From Pedobacter steynii (lineage in GTDB: Bacteria > Bacteroidota > Bacteroidia > Sphingobacteriales > Sphingobacteriaceae), in contig NZ_CP017141.1 of assembly GCF_001721645.1 (NCBI RefSeq), positions 1,736,001 to 1,800,000 of the forward strand: a DNA stretch of 64,000 nucleotides. The letters are read 5' to 3'. The position numbers and the translations under genes were made by a program. Position 1 is the first letter of the stretch. Every line of letters starts with the position of its first letter. The notes beneath the pieces were generated by a model that did not search any database, was not told where the DNA came from, and saw only the letters and a program-made list of their open reading frames with translations. This document shows, piece by piece, positions 44,416 through 53,344 of the stretch.

Positions 44416-45588
44416 ATGCCTCTATCTCCCTATTCTGCCGAAACGATCTCTACCACCTCAATTGTCTACCGCTCACAAATCAGCAAATCATCCCAACTTA
44501 TTTATCAGGTTACCCTGTTGGTTGTATTGCTGACTTTTGCGGCACTTCCATTTATTAAGACACCCATCACGATTAAAGGAAATGGTGTTTTACAATCCTC
44601 TCTGGAAAAAACTGAATTAAGCATACCTGTGAATGGCCGGCTGGTTCAATACAGATTAACAGATAATAAAAAAATAAAACAAGGCGATACTATTTTGGTC
44701 ATTGATGCCGGATTGCCAAAACAGCAAAGTGTACTGGTGCAGGGACGAGAAGGACAGCTTAGCCAGTTTCTTCAGGACATTAATATGCTTTTGTCTTTTG
44801 AAACTCTTGATAAAACCAATTCTCCGAGTTTACAAACGGGGCAATATAATGCTTCCTGGCAGCAATTTGTACAGGAACTTGAAAACGCGGGAATTGCAAA
44901 AATACAGGCCGCGAGTACATTTGCGCGATACAAAAAACTGTATGACAATAAAGTACTCACAGAGTCTGAGTATGAAAAATATAAATTTGAACTGGAACAA
45001 GCTAACTCGACCTATCAAATGGTCCGGGCAAAATATAAGACACAATGGCAAACCGAGGCCAATGGCTTTCGTAATGAATTAAGACAGCTTTCTGGTCAGC
45101 AGGCCGAATTGACAGAACAGAAAAAGCAATATGTATTGAGGGCGCCAATCGATGGTTCTGTTCAAAACCTGACCGGCGTACAAAAAGGCGCCTATGTATT
45201 TGCAAACCAGAAAATCGGAGAAATATCACCCGATGCAAGTTTAACCGCTTTCTGTTATATAAAACCATCAGATATCGGACTCATTAAGAAGGGACAGGAA
45301 GTCCGCTTTCAGGTAGATGCCTATAATTACAATCAATGGGGATCTGCATTGGGGACGGTGATTGATATCTCTGACGATATAATTATTGTAAATGGAAATC
45401 AGCCGGTATTTAAGGTGAGATGCAGTCTGAATCAGGATCATTTAATGCTGAAAAACGGGTATAAAGGTTATTTGAAAAAAGGGATGAATTTTACCGGCCG
45501 TTTCACGGTAACCAGCCGTAGTTTATATCAATTGTTGTATGATAAAGTCGATGATTGGGTGAATCCAAATGTAAGCGAAAAGACCTAA
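44416..45588 (+). CDS. HlyD-family membrane fusion protein
   Basis: 390-residue periplasmic adaptor of a type I export system. One N-terminal transmembrane helix (about 27-47) anchors it, strands of the lipoyl/barrel part follow (IKGNGVLQSSLEKTELSIPV), then a long helical hairpin (about 95-225, rich in Gln, Glu and Lys) and a second half with VLRAPIDGSVQNLTGVQKGAYV and a beta-barrel end. It bridges the inner-membrane ABC exporter to an outer-membrane channel; no TolC-like gene lies nearby. The ABC gene begins 4 bp after the stop. Confidence 0.9.
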   Translation: MPLSPYSAETISTTSIVYRSQISKSSQLIYQVTLLVVLLTFAALPFIKTPITIKGNGVLQSSLEKTELSIPVNGRLVQYRLTDNKKIKQGDTILVIDAGLPKQQSVLVQGREGQLSQFLQDINMLLSFETLDKTNSPSLQTGQYNASWQQFVQELENAGIAKIQAASTFARYKKLYDNKVLTESEYEKYKFELEQANSTYQMVRAKYKTQWQTEANGFRNELRQLSGQQAELTEQKKQYVLRAPIDGSVQNLTGVQKGAYVFANQKIGEISPDASLTAFCYIKPSDIGLIKKGQEVRFQVDAYNYNQWGSALGTVIDISDDIIIVNGNQPVFKVRCSLNQDHLMLKNGYKGYLKKGMNFTGRFTVTSRSLYQLLYDKVDDWVNPNVSEKT

Positions 45589-45592
45589 AGCT

Positions 45593-47749
45593 ATGAGCAC
45601 TAAAGTAAAACAAAGGGATATTACAGATTGCGGTGCAGCCTGTCTGGCTTCTATTGCATCACATTATAAACTTGATTTGCCCGTAGCAAAGATCAGGCAG
45701 TTTGCCGGCACTGATAAGAAAGGGACTAATGTTTTGGGGATGGTAGAGGCTGCTCAGAAATTAGGTTTTGAGGCTAAGGGTGTAAAGGGGCCTTTTGAAA
45801 GCCTATTTAAAATACCGAAACCAGCTGTAGCCCATCTGATCGTCAAAGATATTTTGCAGCACTATGTGGTAATTTACAAGGTGAGCAAAAAGTTCATCGA
45901 TGTAATGGATCCTATAGATGGCCAGATGCACCGCCGTACACATGAGGAATTTAAAAAGGAATGGACGGGTGCATTGGTATTGCTATTGCCTTCGGAGGAC
46001 TTCGAAACAGGAAATGAAAAAACATCAGTTTCCGGACGCTTCTGGAATCTGATCAGACCACATAAAAGCATTTTAGTTCAGGCCTTATTTGGGGCGGTTG
46101 TGTATACCATCCTGGGTTTGTCTACTTCTATTTTTGTACAGAAACTGGTAGATTTTGTGTTGGTGGATGGTAACCGGAATCTGCTTAACCTGATGAGCAT
46201 TGCGATGGTCGTAATTCTGATCATCCAGCTGTTTGTAGGAATGACCAAAACGATTTTTACGCTGAAAACAGGTCAAATGATCGATTCTCAGTTGATATTG
46301 GGATACTATAAGCATTTGTTAAGGTTGCCTCAGCAATTTTTTGATACGATGCGTGTTGGGGAAATTATTTCCAGAATTAACGACGCTGTAAAAATAAGAG
46401 CCTTTTTAAATGATGTCAGCATCAACTTCCTGGTTAATATCTTCATTGTGGTTTTTTCATTTGCCATGATGTTCACTTATTACTGGAAGCTGGCTTTGTT
46501 GATGCTGGCGGTAATTCCTTTATATCTGTTGATTTACTTTGTCACAGATAAGCTGAATAAAAAAGCTCAGCGTTTATTGATGGAAGATTCTGCGGAACTG
46601 GAATCCCAGCTTGTAGAAAGTCTGAACTCAGTAGGTACAATTAAACGCTTCGGTCTGGAATCTTTTGCCAATGAAAAAACAGAAGTCCGTTTTGTGAAAC
46701 TATTGAAAGATAGTTTTAAATCGAATATGAATTCTGTTTTCGCAGGGACATCTTCTGAGCTCACCTCTCGTTTATTAACGATTATCTTACTTTGGGTAGG
46801 GGCAGGTTATGTGATCGATAGTAAAATTACTCCCGGAGAGTTATTGTCATTTTACACGTTGATTGGCTATTTTACCGGACCTGTTTCTTCTTTGATTGGA
46901 ATGAATAAAACTGTTCAGGATGCAGTAATCGCTGCGGACAGGTTATTTGAAATTATGGACCTGGAGCGTGAAAATGATGAAAATCAGATTGAACTAAGCC
47001 CGGATAAGATCGGAGATATTCATTTCGAAAATGTTTCTTTTCGTTACGGAACGCGGGTTTCGGTATTCGATGATCTTAATCTGATGATCCCAAAAGGCAA
47101 ATTTACAGCTATAGTTGGGGAAAGCGGCTCGGGTAAATCCACGTTAATGTCAATCCTGCAGAATATTTATCCCATACAGGGAGGAAATGTACGGATTGGG
47201 AAATATGATCTGAAATATATAAAAACAGCATCCCTACGTCGTGTTGTATCTGTAGTGCCTCAGCAAATTGACTTGTTTGCAGGGAATGTAATTGAAAATA
47301 TTGCGATAGGTGATTATGAGCCGGACATGCAAAAAATCATTGAAATTTCCACTCAGCTTGGATTGATTGGCTTCATTGAGTCATTACCAAGGGGGTTCCA
47401 GACTTACCTTGGAGAGAATGGCACTACTTTATCTGGCGGACAAAGGCAGAGAATTGCTATCGCAAGAGCGCTGTACAGAGATCCCGAAATTCTTATTTTA
47501 GATGAGGCAACTTCTTCGCTTGATTCGGCTTCCGAAAAGTATGTTCAAAGGATGATCGATATACTGAAATCAAAACATAAAACTGTAATTGTTATCGCGC
47601 ACCGCCTGAGTACGCTGAGTAATGCAGATAAAATTATTGTGCTGGATAAAGGAGTTGTGGTAGAGCAGGGAAGTCATAAAGAGTTACGCTTTAGCCCAAA
47701 TTCAGCTTATGCGAACCTGTGGAAACTCCAGCTACCGGAGGAGATCTGA
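45593..47749 (+). CDS. C39-peptidase bacteriocin-type ABC transporter
   Basis: 718-residue bifunctional protease-exporter. Residues 1 to about 135 are a C39 peptidase that cuts after Gly-Gly: Cys13 in DCGAACL, His90 in LQHYVVIY and Asp106 in MDPIDG form the catalytic set. Six transmembrane helices occupy about 160-440. The ATP-binding domain (about 470-718) shows GESGSGKST, the signature LSGGQRQRIAIARAL and the Walker B LILDEATSSLD. Its expected substrates are peptides A and B. All catalytic residues are intact, so the system looks functional. Confidence 0.95.
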   Translation: MSTKVKQRDITDCGAACLASIASHYKLDLPVAKIRQFAGTDKKGTNVLGMVEAAQKLGFEAKGVKGPFESLFKIPKPAVAHLIVKDILQHYVVIYKVSKKFIDVMDPIDGQMHRRTHEEFKKEWTGALVLLLPSEDFETGNEKTSVSGRFWNLIRPHKSILVQALFGAVVYTILGLSTSIFVQKLVDFVLVDGNRNLLNLMSIAMVVILIIQLFVGMTKTIFTLKTGQMIDSQLILGYYKHLLRLPQQFFDTMRVGEIISRINDAVKIRAFLNDVSINFLVNIFIVVFSFAMMFTYYWKLALLMLAVIPLYLLIYFVTDKLNKKAQRLLMEDSAELESQLVESLNSVGTIKRFGLESFANEKTEVRFVKLLKDSFKSNMNSVFAGTSSELTSRLLTIILLWVGAGYVIDSKITPGELLSFYTLIGYFTGPVSSLIGMNKTVQDAVIAADRLFEIMDLERENDENQIELSPDKIGDIHFENVSFRYGTRVSVFDDLNLMIPKGKFTAIVGESGSGKSTLMSILQNIYPIQGGNVRIGKYDLKYIKTASLRRVVSVVPQQIDLFAGNVIENIAIGDYEPDMQKIIEISTQLGLIGFIESLPRGFQTYLGENGTTLSGGQRQRIAIARALYRDPEILILDEATSSLDSASEKYVQRMIDILKSKHKTVIVIAHRLSTLSNADKIIVLDKGVVVEQGSHKELRFSPNSAYANLWKLQLPEEI

Positions 47750-47881
47750 TTTGCTTTTATTAGAAGCGTTCTGCTTAATGAAAAATTACGTATAGGTCCA
47801 TAGGAAGGGGCGCATCCTTTTGAGTTCATATACGTCTTTTTAAGGCGAATTAAGGGAGGTTTATATTTTGTTGACATTCCG

Positions 47882-48238
47882 TTATGTTTTTGGTGGATAT
47901 GTGATGCCTGCTTCCTGAATTAACTCATAACCATATTTCATGATGGTTTCAATCACCGAAATGGCTCTTGATCCCTTATTGGTAATGGAATATTCTACTT
48001 TTGGTGGAACTATGGCATACACCCTGCGTTCAATCATACCGTTGCTTTCCAGTTCTCTAAGCTGGGTAGTCAGCATTTTATCCGTGATATGTGGAATGTC
48101 TTTTTTTAATTCCCCGTATCTAAGGATTTGATTCTGTAAGCGCCATAAGATGGGCATTTTCCAGGTTCCACCAATATGATTTAAAGCAAATTCAATCGGG
48201 GTATAGTAAAGTTTTTTGTCGTGAAAAAATTCAGGCAT
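47882..48238 (-). CDS. HxlR-family transcriptional regulator
   Basis: 118-residue winged-helix regulator of the HxlR/DUF24 family: FALNHIGGTWKMPILWRL in the N-terminal helices, ILRYGELKKDIPHITDKMLTTQL in the recognition region, and the wing with YAIVPPKVEYSITNKG. Such proteins sense reactive aldehydes, quinones or oxidants, and usually control a divergent neighbour. The divergent gene here is an MFS exporter, with a palindrome between them. Confidence 0.92.
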   Translation of the reverse strand: MPEFFHDKKLYYTPIEFALNHIGGTWKMPILWRLQNQILRYGELKKDIPHITDKMLTTQLRELESNGMIERRVYAIVPPKVEYSITNKGSRAISVIETIMKYGYELIQEAGITYPPKT

Positions 48239-48277
48239 GATTTAATTGGTTGATAATAAGCATTCTTTCTAAAAAGT

Positions 48278-48290
48278 AAGTATCATACTT
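48278..48290. promoter_or_regulatory. Candidate HxlR operator
   Basis: AAGTAT-C-ATACTT is a perfect 13-bp palindrome in the 126-bp space between the regulator and the MFS gene. A second, imperfect copy ATACTTTAAGGTAT overlaps it. Paired palindromes of this kind suit HxlR dimers; binding is inferred. Confidence 0.5.
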
Positions 48291-48364
48291 TAAGGTATGT
48301 ATGGAATTATAAAGCTGTTGGTTCTACAAATTTGTATCAAAAATTTAGAACAACAGAAATATTT

Positions 48365-49522
48365 ATGAAAAGAACACTTTATATCCTTGCTTTGGGAATC
48401 TTCGGTATTGCAACAACCGAATTCGGGGTCATTGGAATATTACCGCAGATTGCTGCCGCCTTTAAAGTAAGCATTGATCAGGCTGGCTGGTTACTAAGTG
48501 CTTTCGCCTTGATTATTGCAGTTTTTGGTCCGTTTATGATGATGCTTGTTTGCCGGTTCAATCGTAAGACAATAATGGTTCTGGTATTGGGAATATTTGC
48601 CGTCTCTAATGTGATTTCTGCGCTTGCAATCAATTTTAATATGCTGTTGTTTGCACGGATATTGCCGGCCTTTATGCATCCCGTATTTTGGTCTGTGAGC
48701 CTGACTATAGCGGCAGGATCGGTTTCCATAAAGGAATCCCCAAAGGCTGTTGGAATTGTTTTTGCAGGTTTCACAATTGCAAGTGTGCTGGGGATTCCTC
48801 TGGCTACGTTTGTAGCTGATTTATCCGGCTGGCAGGCTTCCTTTATCCTCTCTGCTTTTATCAATCTACTTTCTTTTTTAGGGCTGCTGATTTATTTACC
48901 GGATCTTCCTGCAACTGAAATAAGGCACTCGGATCGTCAGTATGAGGTTCTTCGTAAACCCATTTTGTGGATAAATCTTGTTCTGGCTTGTTTAATGATT
49001 GCGGCCATGTACGCTACTTATGGATACATGGCAGAGTATTTAAAGAGAGTGACAGCAATGACTGGTGCTCAAATTAGTTTAATGTTGTTTTTCTTCGGAA
49101 TTAGTGGTGTTGGAGGAAATTGGCTGGCGGGTAAATACTTAAGCAGGAATAAGAACACGACTACATTTATATTTATTCTGTTGCTTGCTTTGGTACATGT
49201 TGTCATCTATTTTCTGGGAAATCATTTTATACTGATGGTCGGATTGATTTGTGTATGGGGTCTGGTCCATACTGGTGGTTTTCTGATCAGTAATGTTAAC
49301 GTGACCAGCGTTGCTAATGAAACTCCGGAGTTTGTTAATAGCCTCTTTACTTCCTGCGGTAATTTAGCAGTGACAATTGGCTCGGTTTTGGGCGGCTGGA
49401 TGATTACAAACAAGGGTGTCGGAGAGGTACCTTTAGCAAGCGTCATCCTGTTAATACTCTCTCTTGTTGTGTTTATTGTCAAAAGAATAAACATGCAATC
49501 ATTTCCCTCTTCTGAAGTCTGA
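48365..49522 (+). CDS. MFS transporter, DHA1-like exporter
   Basis: 385-residue major-facilitator protein with 12 predicted helices. The opening helix FGIATTEFGVIGILPQIA has the charged TTEF element of AraJ/YdhP-type drug and sugar exporters. The frame extends 11 codons upstream, but the ATG at 48365 begins a proper first helix. Control by the divergent HxlR protein suggests export of a reactive or toxic small molecule. Its last 24 bp overlap the end of the convergent AraC gene. Confidence 0.88.
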   Translation: MKRTLYILALGIFGIATTEFGVIGILPQIAAAFKVSIDQAGWLLSAFALIIAVFGPFMMMLVCRFNRKTIMVLVLGIFAVSNVISALAINFNMLLFARILPAFMHPVFWSVSLTIAAGSVSIKESPKAVGIVFAGFTIASVLGIPLATFVADLSGWQASFILSAFINLLSFLGLLIYLPDLPATEIRHSDRQYEVLRKPILWINLVLACLMIAAMYATYGYMAEYLKRVTAMTGAQISLMLFFFGISGVGGNWLAGKYLSRNKNTTTFIFILLLALVHVVIYFLGNHFILMVGLICVWGLVHTGGFLISNVNVTSVANETPEFVNSLFTSCGNLAVTIGSVLGGWMITNKGVGEVPLASVILLILSLVVFIVKRINMQSFPSSEV

Positions 49523-50344
49523 AGGAGTTTTATTGATGATTTTCTTGAAAATCTTATTGAAATAGGTTACGTTATTAAATCCGCATTCAAAACAAACCTG
49601 AGCAATAGTCTTGTCTTGCTGAAGGAAAAGACAGGCTTTTTGAATGCGGTACCTGTTCACAAATTCTGTAAAAGTGATGTGAGTTGTTTTCTTAAAATAA
49701 TTGCAGAAGGAAGGGACCGAAATGCTGACCAGCTCTGCTACTGTTTCTATTTCAATCTCTTCATGGTAATAATGCTCCACATACGTGAAGATTTTTTGCA
49801 ATCTTGACCTGTGCTTATCCACCAGGTCGGCGATAATTGCTTTCTCATTTAAGATCTGATAATCCTTACTATCTCCCATAATATGGAGCACCTGGAGGAA
49901 ATTGATTGTTCTTTCAAAAGGGGACATCTCTTTCATTTTTATCAGGATATCTTTGACCTCCTCTTTAACAGCACCGTTGAATTTTATTCCGTGTTTTGAT
50001 CGCTCTACAAGTGTAGCTATGGTTTGCATTTCCGGAAAATCAGAAATCCATTGCTGCATTACTTCCGGCCTGATCTGTATCACAATCTCCTCGTGTGGAT
50101 CTCTGGCATTCAAACCAAATCCGGAGTGTGGTACATTGGATCCGATTAGCACCAGGTCCCCATCTTCATACATGCTGATATGAGAACCTACATGCCGCGT
50201 TCCTCCGCCTGAAATTACACAGACCAGTTCATATTCCGGATGATAATGATATTCCCATACAAACTCATGAATGGGTTGGTTCTGATAGAGGAAGCGTAGG
50301 GACGAAGCTTCGTCAGGTTTTACAATCTCAAAGTGAATTTTCAT
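49499..50344 (-). CDS. AraC-family regulator of the trehalose locus
   Basis: 281 residues. An N-terminal cupin-like sensor domain (about 20-110; FVWEYHYHPEYELVCVISG and SGFGLNARD) is followed by a C-terminal double helix-turn-helix (about 180-281; ELVSISVPSFCNYFKKTTHI and CFECGFNNVTYFNKIFKK). Such proteins activate sugar genes when they bind a sugar. It is divergent from the MFS-trehalase-receptor genes with a 178-bp AT-rich region between, so trehalose or a derivative is the likely effector. Confidence 0.9.
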   Translation of the reverse strand: MKIHFEIVKPDEASSLRFLYQNQPIHEFVWEYHYHPEYELVCVISGGGTRHVGSHISMYEDGDLVLIGSNVPHSGFGLNARDPHEEIVIQIRPEVMQQWISDFPEMQTIATLVERSKHGIKFNGAVKEEVKDILIKMKEMSPFERTINFLQVLHIMGDSKDYQILNEKAIIADLVDKHRSRLQKIFTYVEHYYHEEIEIETVAELVSISVPSFCNYFKKTTHITFTEFVNRYRIQKACLFLQQDKTIAQVCFECGFNNVTYFNKIFKKIINKTPSDFRRGK

Positions 50345-50522
50345 CCTTATTAAGGTAAGTTGTCCAAATATGATTAATTAAATATTAATATAGTTCAATA
50401 AATAATGAATAAAGGATAATTATTGCATTTATAAAAACTGGAATTTTATCATACCCAATGAGTTGCCTGCAGCTGGTCGGAATTACTAACCAAATATATT
50501 TATCCTTTTTAAACGCGGTTTA

Positions 50523-51767
50523 ATGGAATTCTTGAAAATTAAGATCTCAGTGTTCATCAACTATTTGCTGTTCGGTATCATGTTAAATAGCGTCGGTACA
50601 GTGATTCTGCAGGCACAACGATATTATGGGGTTTCTGCTTCTTCTGCATCTGTTCTGGAAGCCTTTAAAGACATTACCATTGCAGTAGTCTCCTTTATTG
50701 TCGCTTCTTTTATTACGAGAATAGGCTACAAGAAATCCATGCAGATTGGTCTTGCTGCTGTTGCAATCGGCTGTTTTATCATTCCCTCTCTAAAAACATT
50801 TATTGCAGTTAAATTATTATTTGCCATTACCGGAGCTAGTTTTGCACTGATTAAAATTTCCGTATTCGGGACGATTGGCCTAATTACTAAAACTGAAAAA
50901 GCACACATCAGCCTGATGAGTTTTATTGAAAGCTTTTTCATGATTGGGATTTTATCCGGTTACTTCTTTTTCAGTTATTTTATTGATGATGCTGATGCAG
51001 CTTCCGGAAGATGGTTTACTGTCTATTACCTGATTGGAACATGCTACCTTTTTGCTTTGATATTACTGAGTATTTCTCCTTTGGATGAATCCGCAGCAAA
51101 ACCAGAGCCGGGTTTAAAATTTAAGCAATCCTATACTGATATGCTCAGGTTACTCGTGTTGCCACTGGTTGTTTCCTTTGTGCTGTGTGCGTTTTTATAC
51201 GTATTGATTGAACAAAGTATCATGAGCTGGTTACCGACATTCAATAATAAGGTCCTGCATCTTCCATCTTCAATAAGCGTGATGATGGCCGGAATTATGG
51301 CTAGTTCAACTGCTATAGGACGGTTTCTTGCAGGACTTGTCCTGAAAAGAATCTCCTGGTATAGCTGTCTTACCGTATGTCTTCTGGCTTCCGCAGGTCT
51401 GGTGCTGATTGCAATTCCCCTTGCTTCTAACACTAGTCAACAGGCTATCCGGATATGGGCGGATGTTCCATTTGCCGCATATATTTTTCCTTTGATCGGA
51501 TTTTTTCTGGCCCCTATTTACCCCGCTATCAATTCTGTTATTCTGGGGGCTCTTCCAAAAAATCAACATGGGACAATGTCTGGATTGATAGTCGTATTTT
51601 CTGCATTGGGTGGATCCCTTGGATCTCTGATCACCGGATACATCTTTCAGCATTATGGTGGTGAAACGGCCTTTTACTTCTCCCTGGTTCCAATTGGGAT
51701 GCTCGCAGTTGCGCTGTATCTCTTTCAGAAAATGAAACAAAAACACCTTCAAAGTGCAACCAGTTAA
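50523..51767 (+). CDS. MFS permease of the trehalose locus
   Basis: 414-residue major-facilitator protein with about 12 helices (FINYLLFGIMLNSVGTVIL, then RIGYKKSMQIGLAAVAIG in the conserved loop 2-3 region). The overall pattern is that of sugar importers of the FGHS or related groups, but the substrate cannot be read from the sequence. It lies 29 bp before a cytoplasmic trehalase, so inner-membrane trehalose uptake is the simplest reading. Confidence 0.82.
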   Translation: MEFLKIKISVFINYLLFGIMLNSVGTVILQAQRYYGVSASSASVLEAFKDITIAVVSFIVASFITRIGYKKSMQIGLAAVAIGCFIIPSLKTFIAVKLLFAITGASFALIKISVFGTIGLITKTEKAHISLMSFIESFFMIGILSGYFFFSYFIDDADAASGRWFTVYYLIGTCYLFALILLSISPLDESAAKPEPGLKFKQSYTDMLRLLVLPLVVSFVLCAFLYVLIEQSIMSWLPTFNNKVLHLPSSISVMMAGIMASSTAIGRFLAGLVLKRISWYSCLTVCLLASAGLVLIAIPLASNTSQQAIRIWADVPFAAYIFPLIGFFLAPIYPAINSVILGALPKNQHGTMSGLIVVFSALGGSLGSLITGYIFQHYGGETAFYFSLVPIGMLAVALYLFQKMKQKHLQSATS

Positions 51768-51796
51768 CCGATTGTCAATATCCTATCCATAATTAT

Positions 51797-53290
51797 ATGT
51801 CGAGCCATTTATTTTATATTGAAGATTTACAGGAGCTATTTTCTGATGTTCAGCTAAAAAGGATCTTTGCTGATCAGAAGTTTTTTCCCGACTGTTTACC
51901 AAAGTTTGCTGCCACTGAAATTGTAGCAAAATACCGTATCCAGAAAAGCAAACCAGATTTTGACCTCCTGGCTTTTGTAAAAGCCAATTTCATATTGCCC
52001 CCCAATGAAGAAGATGGTATGGTTGCACAGGAGGATAATCCGGTGAGCCATATCCATCTTTTATGGGATAAACTGACCAGAAAAACGGAAGCTGAATTTA
52101 GCTCTCTGATTCAGCTCCCTCATCAATTTGTGGTTCCGGGAGGCAGGTTCCGGGAATTTTTTTACTGGGACAGTTATTTTACCATGTTAGGACTACAGGT
52201 ATCCGGAAGAATCGACCTGATTGAAAATATGGTGGATAATTTTGCCTACCTGATCAGTGAGTTTGGTTTCATTCCAAATGGAAACAGGAGCTATTTCCTC
52301 AGTCGCTCGCAGCCTCCTTTCTTTTCTTTAATGGTGGAACTGCTGGCGGAGGAAAAAGGAGAGTCCTGTTACCTGAAATATCTATCTCAGTTAAAAATTG
52401 AGTATGCTTTCTGGATGGGTGGTGCCGAGGGGTTAAGTCTTTCTGAGCCAGCTTCGGCGCATGTGGTGATGATGCCTGATGGGGAATTGTTAAACCGCTT
52501 CTGGGATAAGGAAAATACACCGCGTCCGGAGGGATTCTATGAAGATCTGGAGATTTTTAATCATGCTGTTGAAGGAAGAGAAGACTTATATAGGAATATC
52601 AGGGCGGCCTGTGCATCCGGTTGGGATTTCTCCGGACGATGGTTTACAGATGGGCAGGACATCAGGACTATCAGGACAACAGATCTGATTCCTGCAGACC
52701 TCAATAGCTTGTTATGGCATCTGGAATTCACACTGGCTAAAAGTGCCAGACTGGCTAATGATGGCCTTGAAGCCGAAAATTATACAAAAAAGGCTACCCG
52801 GCGTCTTTTGGCCATTAGAAAATATTTATGGAATGAAGAGAAGGGGGGCTATTTTGATTATGACTTTAAAGGGAATGTCTCCTCTGAAGCATGGTCAGTT
52901 GCGATGGCTTTTCCCTTATTCTTCGGTCTTGCCAATGAAACTGAAGCAACGCGGGTTCTCCAACACCTTCAGGGTATTTTTCTAAAAGATGGGGGCTTGC
53001 TTACTACCCCAAATGTTACCGGACAACAGTGGGATGCTCCAAATGGATGGGCTCCTTTGCAATGGATCGGCTATAGGGCTGCACTGAATTATGGCGCCCT
53101 TTCACTTGCTTCAGGTATTGCAAAAAACTGGATAGGTACAGTTGAAAGGGTTTTTAGAACCACGGGAAAAATGATGGAAAAATACAATGTAACCGATACA
53201 TCTCTTGCTGCGGGTGGGGGTGAATACCCCAATCAGAATGGATTTGGCTGGACCAATGGAGTGTATTTAAAAATGAAGATGAGTGAATAA
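51797..53290 (+). CDS. treF: Trehalase, GH37 (cytoplasmic type)
   Basis: 497-residue alpha,alpha-trehalase. Both family signatures are present: PGGRFREFFYWDSYFT (about residues 113-128) and QQWDAPNGWAPLQW (about 410-423). The glycine-rich segment AAGGGGEYPNQNGFGWTNGV near the end is also typical. The catalytic domain is an (alpha/alpha)6 barrel that hydrolyses trehalose to two glucoses. No signal peptide is present, so it works in the cytoplasm after import. It is between an MFS permease and a TonB-dependent receptor. Confidence 0.93.
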   Translation: MSSHLFYIEDLQELFSDVQLKRIFADQKFFPDCLPKFAATEIVAKYRIQKSKPDFDLLAFVKANFILPPNEEDGMVAQEDNPVSHIHLLWDKLTRKTEAEFSSLIQLPHQFVVPGGRFREFFYWDSYFTMLGLQVSGRIDLIENMVDNFAYLISEFGFIPNGNRSYFLSRSQPPFFSLMVELLAEEKGESCYLKYLSQLKIEYAFWMGGAEGLSLSEPASAHVVMMPDGELLNRFWDKENTPRPEGFYEDLEIFNHAVEGREDLYRNIRAACASGWDFSGRWFTDGQDIRTIRTTDLIPADLNSLLWHLEFTLAKSARLANDGLEAENYTKKATRRLLAIRKYLWNEEKGGYFDYDFKGNVSSEAWSVAMAFPLFFGLANETEATRVLQHLQGIFLKDGGLLTTPNVTGQQWDAPNGWAPLQWIGYRAALNYGALSLASGIAKNWIGTVERVFRTTGKMMEKYNVTDTSLAAGGGEYPNQNGFGWTNGVYLKMKMSE

Positions 53291-53344
53291 AAATTAATAA
53301 CACCGTACAAAACGAGCTTAACCTAACCATTTAAAAACCAAATT

